This document shows positions 50,205 through 61,384 of a DNA stretch of 64,000 nucleotides, in pieces. The first letter of the stretch is position 1. The number at the start of each line of letters is the position of its first letter. The position numbers and the translations under genes are program-made. Location: positions 10,342,241-10,406,240 of the forward strand of contig CM049318.1 of NCBI GenBank assembly GCA_026874595.1. The letters run 5' to 3'. This stretch comes from Sipunculus nudus (Eukaryota; Annelida; Sipuncula; Golfingiida; Sipunculidae). The notes below the pieces were generated by a model. That model was given only the letters and a program-made list of their open reading frames with translations, was not told the DNA's origin and made no database searches.

Positions 50205-50400
50205 GAGGGCATGCGTTTATTCACATTCGTGTGTTTTTTTTTTTGTTTTTTTTTTGTGCGTCTTTGTCACAACATAATTCCCATTATTATATCGAGAATG
50301 AGCAAATAAATAATCGATTAGATTTTGGTGTTGATCCTGCACTTGCTCTAGATCGAAAAATATTCAGCAATGTACACTCACCTATGCATGAATGAATCTG
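50205..50400 (+). repeat. Dispersed repeat, copy 3
   Basis: ATTCACATTCGTGTG, a T tract, GTCACAACATAATTCCCATT, CGATTAGATTTTGGTGTTGATC and AAAATATTCA repeat the order seen at 12100-12280. The 3' CATGGCGGAGG motif is not found here. Confidence 0.55.
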
Positions 50401-53400
50401 TGAATGTTCAATTGGCAGCACATCTTATGTAGAGTAAGTGCAATACAACATGTCAAGTTTATGTACAGGTGTATCTGTAATGGACGTAGCAATGTATGTG
50501 TTCATTTATTTAGATGGACTCTTCATAGGGTGCTGTTATCTACTTAATATATATTTCTACGTCATATATTTAAATTATTGTTTTATTCCTTACGGAATGC
50601 GTAATCGTTCCAAGTAACAATGTAACGTAAAAGTGGGGTATAGGTGTAATAGGAAGCGTGGTAGCGAAAGGGTCAGGGCACTGGTCTTGGATTAGTTTCC
50701 GCAAGGACGTGAGAAATAACCGCCCTTTGCGGTCAGATTCCTGGCCAAAGTCTTTAACACAAGGGTGTGCCCTCTCCACCCAAGAGTGAATATGTACTGG
50801 TCAAGGTCAGAAGGCAAATACAGCACGAAAAACCTTTAAGCGCCTATATTGGCTGCTATATTAGGTTTTATGTTCCCCTCAGAGCTGAGGAAAGCTTCAA
50901 GAAATAAAAGACCAAAAGACCAGGAAGACAAGGTGAAAATTCGGATTAGACTGACTTTGTCACTGATAAAAGACCATAAACCCCTTCCTTTATCTGAACG
51001 GCATATCATAAGTAGAGGAGGGGCTGAGGGGGTGGGGGATAAATCAAGAACGACCATAAGCTTAAGTAGCTTTACCTTGTTAAAACAAGTGGTTGTTTTA
51101 TTTGTAGTTTATATTTTCATTGTTATTTGTGTTTTCTTGTAAAATATTTGAATAAACTTTAAACAAAAAAGAGTGGCCTCTCAGAAACTTTATTTTTCCC
51201 ATAACATAACAATAAAGTTATCAAAAGAAAAAAAAACCATCATATGCAAAATGCATCTGATAAAGCAAGTCTATTGTAATAGATCTTCCAAACAATCTAT
51301 GAATTGAAAAGACCTTTTTTTGTTTGTACATTCATTATTTATATTATTTTAGTTTTAAATGAAATACTTCAGCTGTTTGGACCAGATTTGGACTCATCTT
51401 TTGTGTATTATGGCACCAGAATCATGCTCCTTAACTGCGAGCTATGTAATAGGACCACAGTCGTACATTTGCTTATCTTCGGGTAATGATAGGATTTTGG
51501 CTGATAATGGACTCTTTCTGGGGACCTTTCACTGATCTGTTGACTGATGTTTTGGCGGATGACATGTGATTAGTCCTAGTCCCAGACATCATCGTCATAT
51601 AACGGTCAGAAGTACGATTTCTACCTCTGACTGGAGGTAACTGCGCCGGGAACCGTTTACCAGACTGGGTATTCTTGGGTCGTAATGTTGGAATTGAAGT
51701 ACGGCATTATCGTAAAAACCTCTTTGGTATAGATAAAAAGGATTGTTCCACAGTAAAGAACATCTCACGTGATGTCGCGGCGACACCGTTTTACAGAACA
51801 TTGTTAATGAATGCGTGGTCAGGCATCTATCGGCCTGGCTGCCAGGACGCATGAATAGGACGTTCATGTCAAAAAGTGATGAAAGATTCCTTTGCACTGG
51901 GCACAGCATTCCCATATTCCATAGGGCATGCCATAAAATCACCCTAATAGCCAAGCCGGGCTTGCAAAGCCCGGCCACCAAATCTCTATGGAGTGAGCCC
52001 ACAGTGCAGAATGTTTGCCCATCTTGCTGCGGTGTAAAAGGCCTTTGTATTTCCGCGAGCCCTCCACACTATGACCAAAACAAATGAACCTAATAAAACT
52101 TTTCCCCCGATTTCCATGATGGTTGGTGGCCATGCTTTTGAAATTTGGGGGAAATATGCTCACTGACTGGGCAAAATGTCATGAAATGTCAAAAAGCTGG
52201 ATGCATTATATTATATATTTCGAAAGGCCGTAATTTATTTCCACTCAAGAAGCATGTTGTTTATATGAACTATTTCAAAATGTAAAAAATGTCGCACGTT
52301 GAAATGAATGTTTTGTATAAGATATACTTGATATTTTTGTGAATGCATGATTCAATATCTTAAATTGCATATCTGTTTTGTTTTTTTTTTATTTCTTTTA
52401 TAAATATTCATTTATTTTTTTCTAGGTGATTTATCTTTGCGATCTCCCTGTTAGCTGTCAAACCTTGTTTTCAGGCACACGAAAGGTCTATCGCCATTTT
52501 CATCGCTAAATTATATCTTTCTAACGTTCACAAAATTCTCTTTTGTAAATAAGTAAGTAATTTGACATTTCCTTTATCTGCCTTTTACTAAAAAGCCAGT
52601 ATATGAAAATGTTTACCAAATTTTCGTTTTTTTTTTTTTATACGATCTGTGTATATAGGAACACTTGGATATTTTAATAGATTGTCATATTCGGAAGAGC
52701 GGGTAGTCTTGCGGGACAATGTACACGCAGTCAATTTCGAATGACTCAGTATATTATTATTAGTAGGCTCAGCAGGCATATATACAGTTAAACGTTCGCT
52801 TTAAAATAAATCTATATCAAGATGTTCTTAAATATGACTAATATTTGGTAAGACATCTCACAGTCAAGCGTAATGGGGGGGGGGGGATAAAAACCGCCTA
52901 ATAGGTCATAGCCTGCCTTAAAAACGGGACAAATTGCAAAATTGATTAAATAAAAAATATATATACTTTCATATTCATAGGGCAAGATTATATCTTTTTA
53001 AATTGTAAACGATGAAGATCGTGCAATGATAACACAAAATCTTAGACTTTGACGGGCTCACAAAATACAACACATTATGCCTTTAAATGCGGCTGTCTAC
53101 TGTCTAATCTTCGGGGGGGGGGGGGGGGGGCTTTCACAAGCACTTTTGAAAAAAACACGCACAGCCACACACGCGCATATGCACCCCATCTGACTCTGTG
53201 TAATATTTATCGTGATTTGCTGGGGTTGATTTAAAGTAATCAACACGGTCAATTACAGGAATATCATATATTAAAAAAGTGAGTCTAAGATTTTATAACG
53301 TGGTGTGTGTTTTAAAGACACCTGGGTCTTACTGACTCTGTCATGAAAAGTGTTGAAATCTGAACAGAGCGTCAGAGGTCGTTCAACCAATAACCATGAA

Positions 53401-53403
53401 GCG

Positions 53404-53404
<1 letters not shown>
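50401..53404. other. Spacer with a short hairpin and G tracts
   Basis: GCCGGGCTT-GCA-AAGCCCGGC (51955-51975) is a perfect 9-base stem. G tracts occur at 52875-52886 and 53113-53130. The region 51600-52090 is GC-richer and carries a 135-codon minus frame without any recognised domain. AATAAA-type text follows a TTTG-rich stretch near 51150. No gene can be supported. Confidence 0.4.

Positions 53405-53464
<60 letters not shown>
53405..53464. repeat. (TA)n microsatellite between short direct repeats
   Basis: About 28 TA dinucleotides, with GCGTATTATA on both sides (53401 and 53465). Confidence 0.97.
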
Positions 53465-53465
<1 letters not shown>

Positions 53466-53757
53466 CGTATTATACATAAAACAGTAAGGGCTATAGACCT
53501 TTTAATAAAATGGCCGATGCCGAGTAAATAGGTAATGCTTTCTTCATTTCTGAAATTAATCAAATCAGCACATCTCTAAGGAAGACACTTAATATTATTG
53601 AAATGACAATGTTTTACCAAGCACTTTCAATGAGTTGTATCACAACATACGGGGACACATCTGTTATTCAGTTCATCAGCTTGCACGCTGCCTTAGAAAG
53701 AAAGATACCATCGAATAATATACACACTAAACTAAAAACAGAAATATTATTGACTGG

Positions 53758-53763
53758 TTTATT
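53758..53763 (-). terminator. Candidate polyadenylation signal
   Basis: AATAAA on the minus strand, about 760 bases after the stop codon of the peptide gene. It is the first canonical hexamer I find downstream. The assignment is by position only. Confidence 0.35.
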
Positions 53764-54521
53764 CACACAAAGAGGGCATAAATAACAAAATAATGACATG
53801 GCCATGACTGTGACACGGTTTTTCCCCTTGACTGCTGGTCATAAATTAAGCACATACATACAAAATAAAGGTAGCGCAGACGGGGCACCGGAAGTGGTAA
53901 AGCCACGCATGCGCACTTGAAGCTCGCGAGAATGAGTCTTACGACAATGGTCAAAGACAATTACATTCAATGATAACATTTTCCGTTATCCAGATAATAA
54001 AATAAAAATATGCATGGTCAAATTGTGTCCAGTGACGTCTGCATCCGTAAAAAGTGTTTATCTGTCAAAAATGACAACTGGTAATCCTATATTATAGTCA
54101 CCAATCTCCGGCCAGGTTGTACATACAGTGTGTTGGAGAATGGATGGCCTTAAAATTAATGCGCCAAGGTGGTGCTGCCTGGTCGGGGGAAAGGGCCATT
54201 TCTTGGAATTAAATTGATAAATGAACTGAGAATGCCGGGTAGAAGTGACGCAGAATAATACGGAGGTGCTTATTGTCTGCTGTGCACAATTTTCCGCGCC
54301 AAGCGCCGCCCCTCTTGTGGTTTGCCAGTCTCTTGCTGTTTGTATTAATCAACAGAAATTACGGTGATATGAAGGGTGCGCCGCCTAGAGATACGAGGTG
54401 GCAAAACGGACAATAATCTGTTTTCATCGCTAGGTTTTCAAGTGATAAGGCAGACCAGATTCCTTGTATTTCATCTCGCTGGCTTGCTAATTTCCGTGGC
54501 CGTGGCTCTGGGGGGCATCGT

Positions 54522-54532
54522 TTACTTCTTGC
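54522..54532 (-). CDS. Peptide precursor gene, last coding exon (Gly-Lys-Lys-stop)
   Basis: The acceptor TTCCTTTTGTTACAG is very good: a pyrimidine run followed by CAG. The exon starts GC AAG AAG TAA. The preceding exon ends in phase 1 with a lone G, so the join reads GGC AAG AAG TAA, that is Gly-Lys-Lys-stop. This is the textbook end of an amidated neuropeptide precursor: Gly donates the amide, the Lys pair is trimmed and translation stops. I infer the join from phase and meaning. Downstream lies a 3' untranslated region of several hundred bases, GC-richer than the neighbourhood (54020-54520). Confidence 0.75.
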
Positions 54533-56144
54533 CTGTAACAAAAGGAACATTACTTGGATTAATTGTGCAACGGATCGGGCGATATGCCCCATACAAGGTG
54601 AAAATCAAGGGGTTGACAGGAAGTCCTCATATCTAGCCCTGAAAAAAAATTTCTGATAGCGAAACCATGACCCCTAATTCTTTTTGTCAGGTTTACCCGT
54701 GTCAGCTGGTGTATTTCAGTATTTAGCAATTATTTCTCTTTTAATCAGACTTTTTTTAAACGCACATGCGCCAGCGACTTAAATATATCAATATTTTTAA
54801 TTAGCGTCTTGTATCTCAAAAATACTGATGTTTGACTGGATGTATCCAAATTTTCAAATATATGTCCAGTATTTGTGTTAACATGATCATTTGAGATTTT
54901 TACCAGTTAAATGAATATGTAATTCATTTATCATTTACATTGTTAAAATATTAAATTCTTCACCTACGTAACCCCCCCCCCCCCCCCCACCACCATCGTT
55001 ATTACATTGGACACGTGCGATTTGCTATCTTGTTCGGTTGTATTGTTTAGTTTCAACTTTATCACCAGCAATATATTAAAAAAATCATTTACCACTGTGA
55101 TGGGATGGTCACGGGAGTACATGTTAACATTCGCTAAATTATCTCTAGAATAGAGGGGGATATTCTATAAAGTTACATTCGTTTGTTTAAACGGGATTAA
55201 ACAGATAAGGCCCTTGACCCATTCAGTATTGAGGGAAATATTTGTTTGATGCCCATTGCGTACGTTAATGATAAATATAAAATGAGTTCAAGTTGCCATA
55301 TCAAACTGTGAAACTGTGTCCGGTTGGCTATAACTTTGCGATGACAGCCGTAATATTTACACCAAGGACTTAAATTAGATTTGCATTTAAGACTGTAAAA
55401 TTTACAACTTTTAGCACCAACACCTTCAGTATGTAACATTTTGGTTAACAGCCTAACATTTACACCATTACATAATTATTCTAAGTGTGCACGATCAGGA
55501 TTTGGAACCGTAAGTTTTACACCAATACACCTGGTAAAATATACCCAGAACAATAACATACCTTTATTTAAAGTGGGCAATACGTAGCCTTAGTGTGTAA
55601 ATATTCGATTTTAACATTAAAATTTACCCTTGTGCTTAGTTTGGTCTAATCCTAATTTAGGGCCGGGAGATTTCACAAAAAAATATGACGTGTATTAGAG
55701 CAAATCGTAACCTCTTCCTCTCCAGTACACTCCGCCCAGTCTGTTAAATCAAATTGCCTGTTGCTATGGTTATTTCAGCCAATGGTGCGGCTAACTGAGC
55801 TAGAAGAAAAGAGGGATTTTATTTATTGGTCGTGAGTAGGCACAGCCCATTGCTGTTCAAGGTCGATGAAATTCAGACCTAATCTCCTGAGAAGAGATCA
55901 GTGAAAGTGAACCAGGTCACGTGGTACGAATGGTATAGACGGAGCCATTGGTTTAATTAGTCATGTGAACTTTTAATTTATGTTGCACATAACTTGATAA
56001 TTAAATTAATTGACTCTGATGTTGAGACTCTAATATCCTCTCATCAGAGTTGACTATTTCATAGAAATTATTGAGGCAATAACCCTAGACGCTGTGCTGC
56101 GTAAATATACAATTTTTTTATCAGGTTACTAGAAAATGAAGAAA

Positions 56145-56938
56145 TGAAACACGATTATAATACTGGATGGGCTAGAATAACAATAAAAATTGGGTCGAAG
56201 GCGACAACAAAAGTGGAAGGAATGTTTTCTCAGGACAGGGACCAAATTTACGATAAATGACATAACTTTCATTCTTATCAAACTTTCGTTAACATGTTCA
56301 AACATCAGGTCTTTTTTTACATACATTGATACAATATAACATGAACATTACATTGTTTATATTACACTCGTTAAGAAAAAATCTCGGCATTAGATCCTTC
56401 ATTCTATTACAGAGATGAAGAGTTCTGGAAAGAGATGTTCCGCTTGTGAAATTTGAAATAACAAATTAATTGATGGCAAGTAAGATTCATACCATTTGTT
56501 TCAAGGAGCTTGAAAGAGATGACCTAAAACGTTTGAGTGACAAAATATTTCTCATATGAAAACTTCAACGTCCTGAAATTTTGAACCCTACAAAAGTCTT
56601 TCTAGCTTCTGTCCTGCCTGCTTCAAAGCTGCATGTCTTGATGTAACAGACTGAATCATTAAGTGTACATATCTCCCTCATTTACAGGACAAGGGATGCG
56701 GTATTGGTATGGCCAGCTGCCTTTTAAAAGCCTCTTCGTATCATATCTGGGAATCATGACTGGATTTAATCAAGAAAAGTTTATGAGAATATCTCTATTG
56801 TCTAGTAGGTTGTACGGGGCTAGAGGTATTGCTACAGGTACATTTTGGTGCAATAAGTCTAGACGCAGGTACAGGTATGGCGACACGAATCCTGTGTAAT
56901 TGTGATTGCTTGAATTGATCGGTCATCAAGTTACGTAC
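56145..56938 (-). other. Part of the second intron of the peptide gene
   Basis: The intron runs from the donor at 56938 down to the acceptor at 54533, about 2.4 kb. In this upper part no exon is recognised. The lower part, 55880-56100, holds homeodomain-like cores (TTTAATTAGTCATG, AATTAAATTAATTGAC) and looks less random, as an intronic enhancer might. A C tract lies at 54972-54988. Confidence 0.5.
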
Positions 56939-57071
56939 CTCCCTTCCAGCATATATAGGGCAGGAACCTTCCGCTCCTGGTTTTCTTGAAGCAGAACCCC
57001 TGCCAGCGGCCTCTCTTTTCCGGGGCTGCTCCGGCCAGCACGGACTTGCTGAGTCGGCCTTCCTGTACCAG
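56939..57071 (-). CDS. Peptide precursor gene, exon with the mature cyclic peptide
   Basis: On the minus strand the acceptor is TTGTTTTCTCTTCAG and the donor GGGAG|GTACGTAA. The exon has 44 codons plus one base, entering in phase 0 and leaving in phase 1. It reads a linker (LVQEGRLSKSVLAGAAPE), then the Lys-Arg processing site, then the predicted mature peptide, 24 residues long, starting GRWQGFCFKK and ending LPYICWKG. Cysteines at mature positions 7 and 21 could form one disulfide ring with 13 residues between them. The following exon supplies Gly-Lys-Lys-stop, so the C-terminal Gly should be amidated. Codons are GC-rich against AT-rich flanks, as in a constrained exon. I recognise no exact family. 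Secreted signalling peptide is the natural reading; another secreted bioactive peptide is possible. Confidence 0.8.
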
Positions 57072-59578
57072 CTGAAGAGAAAACAACACTTCTTCAAGTG
57101 ATCCGAACAGACTGTGCCGTGTAAATGTTTAACTTCCGCTTCTGGTGCGGTAATCAGCTTTGTGATCATAACATTACAAACCAAATGCTATGTTTAGTCA
57201 GGATTTGATCAAGTGATCCATCAGAACGGACTCTACCTTTCTAGTAATATTCATTGTTTGCATTTATCATACAGGTAATTACATGCCGCGACTACAGCCC
57301 AATCAGAACACGGATGTTTATTAATGTTGTCGATATTATCGAAAATATTTGTTCCTTTACCATACAGAAGCATTCAGTTAAACATAGACTTCAGGTAAAT
57401 GTGTTCTGCCATGGCAACAGAAACAGCGGTCATATTACGGAAGTGCGTTTGGCCTTCCGTATCCCGACTGACATAACTGTTCCTATGGACCACTTATGAA
57501 AAGAAACAAATACCGTTCTGCCCCTGCATTAGTTCAAACAACACGCTTCCTGATATGTGAAGAGGATTGTACACTATGTGTCCATGGTATCGTCCTGTTA
57601 TAAACAGTCTGTTTGACCACAAATCAAATGTGAATGTGCTTTCAGCTTACCTGTGAGTTAATTTTGCATTACATTATCTTTACAGTGGAATTTACTAGTA
57701 AGTCATAATTAGTCAAACTTTCTTTCTTCTCGGGTTATTTATTTCTCATGTCCGTCAACCAGTATGTCTGTTTGGTTCACCTGACTTTGAACATGACGTT
57801 AATACTTTTCTAAATGGCGTTATTATTTTTTGTTCTGCCAAATTACGTCAATAGACAAAGTTTTTGTGTTAAAGTTGTATGCGTCTTTCTTATTTAAGAT
57901 GTATAACAATAATTTCTATATAACAACAAGAAAAGGTTGATTCTGTCATAGCACACAATCAGCTTGTTTCATTGAAGCCAGAGTGTTGAGTGTTTTTAGG
58001 CATGGGTCTCAATTATGTGGCATTTAGCATGAGAATTTGCGTTTGCCAAATATGCGATAAGTAATTGTGAACACATTTGTTATCTTACAGTGTTAACAAC
58101 ATCAAAAAGGGGCGGTACACTAACGCTGGGGTATTAGTTCTCTTGTTTACTGTTTTGCGCTCATGACACCATTTAACCCGATTTTGGATATGGCGTGTTA
58201 GGAAATGAAAGGATAGGGCCTCAATAAGAATCATCCAGCTTATTCGTGTCTGTAAAAGGGTCTGGTGTTAACTCCCGGGAAGGAATATATGTAGCGGTGT
58301 AACGGGTTAATGCGAGGGTCACTCGGGAATTGCATTATGACGTCAACCATTACGCCATTACTTGTTCTATGGAAGCATCTACTACTAAAGTAGGGAGGAA
58401 GGGTCTGTAAGCACCTTTGACCCACCGACTGCTCGATCCAATCAGCGTCAAAGAAATATTACATTTAATATGCGGGGTAAACCGGTGGGGGGGGGGGGTT
58501 TCCTCACTTTTGGGCTGCTGTTCGGTAGATTCACCCAGAGCTTTATTCTGACACCCCCATGCAAAATGGGACTTTCCGATAATCTCGTCAAGCTCGATGA
58601 CATTTTAAAATGAAGGATCAACGATGGCACATGCCCCACTTCCTTTTGATTTTAGAAATGTTGTGTTTCCATTAAAATAGGGCAGATGCTTGATCTCGGC
58701 TCAGACGGAATGAACACAATTTGGTTTAAATATGTGACCCTGACTGGTCCCGGAAATAACGGTCAAAGATAAAGACATTCACATTTAGGGCTAGACTGCT
58801 ATTTTAGAATACTTTTCCATTTAAAAACAAACTGCTCTCGACATTCGTAAGATGAAATAACATCTGTGATCCATGAAGGTTAATGAGGTCAAAGGGCGGT
58901 CAAGGCAAAGATAGATCGAGAACAGAGATCCGGAATATCGGGATCAGCGAGGGCGACGTATTTGGAACAAAATTCTTTATTTACTTTAAAATGGATATTA
59001 AGGTTACGGTCAGGTCTGGTGGAGGTATTCGTCCAATAAATGCTTTCTCATTATAATGGAGCCCGATATTAATTACCTAACTTCGGATCCTGCTCGGAAG
59101 CCACCCTCTATAGAGCCCTACAGTTATTCGCTGGAACAACTTGTTCTTGGTAGCCCTATGTTATCGACTATACAGATCCCGCACACAAGCTACTCTTCAA
59201 GTAATGAACGCCTTTAAATGTCTAGTCTTTCATTACCGCGCCTCGAAAATTATGAGTTATCCTGTCTTGTAAACCAACAAATATGGTTTGCGTTCTAAAC
59301 TATTGCTATATTATAATTAAATCCCTAGTATAAACAGGTTTTGGTCTGTATACCCGAAAAATTGTCGCGTGTACACTTAATAATATCTTAAGAAAGAGAA
59401 AGTCTCACTGAGTAGTGAACGAATTCTGTATAGCTTGGTTTTAAGAGATAATCGGATTAAATGTTCCTAGTAATTAGGACCTTCTGGACGGTGCCTCGTT
59501 TCTATACATATTATCCAGGAACATCTCCAATATATCTGAGCGGATTCGACGTCAAGCCGAGCGTGGGACTTTACTGAC
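57072..59578 (-). other. Intron of the peptide precursor gene
   Basis: It joins a phase 0 donor (TACAAG|GTCAGTAAAG, at 59579) to a phase 0 acceptor (at 57072). It contains a CRE palindrome TGACGTCA at 58338-58345 and a G tract near 58488-58498. No further exon is evident inside. Confidence 0.65.
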
Positions 59579-59689
59579 CTTGTAAATAGAAGTCATGACA
59601 AGTTCAGCAAACTGGGACTCCAGTTCTCGTGTGGGCATCCACTGTGCTCTTTTCTCTTCATCAAGATCACCAGCGGCTTCGTTGTCAAC
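59579..59689 (-). CDS. Peptide precursor gene, acidic spacer exon
   Basis: On the minus strand the acceptor is TTTTATTTTATTTTTAG and the donor TACAAG|GTCAGTAAAG, both strong. The 111 bases give 37 uninterrupted codons in phase 0-0, compatible with the next exon. It opens VDNEAAGDLDEEKRAQWMPT and closes FAELVMTSIYK. An acidic run followed by Lys-Arg is typical of spacer regions in prohormones. The short segment after that Lys-Arg begins AQWMPTR and could be a second product or merely linker. There is no Met or signal sequence here, so at least one coding exon lies upstream on this strand. Confidence 0.78.
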
Positions 59690-60283
59690 CTAAAAATAAA
59701 ATAAAATGTAATATACAAATTATTATATTCATACAGTTAAATATGATATATATGACAATCAATATGATATGACATAATAATATATTAAATAATCTGAAAT
59801 GTAATATTTCATTAGATATTAACGACTTCATGCAATATCATCTAATTTCATGCAATAAAACAAGACCATTACTTGAATGGATCGCCTCTGCTCGCATATT
59901 GCGCCGATACCACTCCCACATTACTGATATAACCCACGCCGTGTATCACGGGTCGTACAATCATGACAACCCCTGTTATTGTGACATTATTGGTGCAAAA
60001 CAAAAACATATTTAGTAATAACATACGCTACCGTGGGTAATATTTATCTTACCAATTTGTCATGGAATTTCGCATATAATCACGGAAACAAATTATGGCC
60101 TCACACGTACATTCACGTTAAACTTACACATTTTGGTCAGAATCACAAACGTCAGTAACTTTAAACACTATAGATTTTACTCTAACCTATGACAGATGCG
60201 GAGATTTTTCTTAATCTGTGAATTCTCATTTTTTAAAAACATAAAACACGGACGTTTATCCATCACCTCCCTTTTTTATTTAG

Positions 60284-60332
<49 letters not shown>

Positions 60333-61290
60333 TGAATTTGAATTTGTCTCAAGATTTTATATTTACATTCGCCAGTCTTTTACCAGTTCCATGACTGACA
60401 ATCGTTGTGTATAAGTTATCCCTACGGAGATTAGTTTACTGTGGAGCTTGCTTTAGACGCGCTTGGACAGGAAATCCTGGATTTACTGACACCACGGCGT
60501 GACATCGTGCTGGCTATTACATCACACACTGCCTGTCGCAGTCCTCGGCGGGGACCGAGCCACGTTTATTCGTAATAAAAACCTGACAGTTAAGTAGCAT
60601 GCGCAGTGATCTATTAACTGGAAGACGGATAACGGCCTTCGACATCCGACATAAATTAATCCCAGGTGGTTCAGGTTCAATTCTGCGAATCTCGCGGCTG
60701 CGAGATTTCGGAAGACGTGACTAAATAAAAAAGTTTAGGCAAGATATTGATTTTAATTCAACGTGACAAATAAACTAGTGATTCTTTGGAAGTTAATCAC
60801 GAAGTAGCCACTAGCTAAACAACAACAGATTTGCGTTGTTCCCGAGCGATTAGACTTGTCTCTACAATTATTCAATTTGTCAGTGAATAAGCCAAGGCAA
60901 TTTTACAGTTTCAGGTTTAGGGCTATAAATAAGCGGAGAAATAGTTTAAACGTTGTTTATTCCAGTACAAATAGCGTAGATTAAAATCTCTATTTCATGT
61001 CCCAATATTTAACAATTTACATCATGCTTACAGTAAATCATCTAACTTATAAATATTATTGAAATTTTGAGGGACCTATGTGAATTCAGTTGAATATTAT
61101 AAAACAAGATGCATGTATTACGTATGTAAAATATGACGTATAAATATTAAAAATTTATGTGTTTATGATCAACTAATAATAATACTAATAATAACAATAA
61201 TAAACATTAACATTTTTTTATGAATGAGTATATTAACCATATATATATACTGAGCACATAGCACCGTTTCTTTTGCTTTGTCATATTCAG
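59690..61290. other. Upstream region of the peptide gene (probable intron)
   Basis: Mostly AT-rich. A GC-richer patch at 60440-60720 carries CGCGGCTGCGAGATTTCGG and CATGCGCAG and could be regulatory. TA microsatellite at 60286-60329. No signal-peptide exon was found here on the minus strand. Confidence 0.4.
60286..60329. repeat. (TA)n microsatellite
   Basis: About 22 TA dinucleotides. Confidence 0.97.
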
Positions 61291-61297
61291 ATCCTAC

Positions 61298-61384
61298 CTG
61301 AGGGCCTTCAGGTGCAACTGTTTAAACTGCCAGGACAGCTGTCAGTGCAAGAGACAGTCTGGCGGAAAATAGCTTCTGATTGCT
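61298..61384 (-). other. Possible signal-peptide exon with an in-frame stop
   Basis: On the minus strand this reads QKLFSARLSLALTAVLAV, then TAA (61322-61324), then TVAPEGPQ, then a strong donor CCTCAG|GTAGGATC in phase 0, which matches the phase of the acidic exon at 59689. The hydrophobic stretch with small residues at its end looks like a signal peptide. Against it: the in-frame TAA, no Met, and a TAG just upstream (61385-61387). On the plus strand the same place has an acceptor (TTTGCTTTGTCATATTCAG at 61290) followed by a Cys-rich frame SYLRAFRCNCLNCQDSCQCK to a stop at 61372, so the exon could belong to another gene. Neither is secure. Confidence 0.25.

Noticed and set aside
51955-51975. 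Rho-independent-type terminator hairpin
   Set aside because: No T run follows and the genome is eukaryotic; it is probably a chance or local palindrome.
51595-52002. 135-codon minus-strand frame
   Set aside because: No domain, no splice sites, ordinary composition; the length is attainable by chance in a GC-richer patch.
54376-54636. Plus-strand frame with a hydrophobic segment, possible membrane protein
   Set aside because: It lies antisense to the last exon and 3' region of the peptide gene, has no splice or domain support, and the minus-strand reading is far better supported.
56663-56899. Plus-strand frame starting after an acceptor-like CTCATTTACAG
   Set aside because: No domain and it lies inside the intron of the better supported minus-strand gene.
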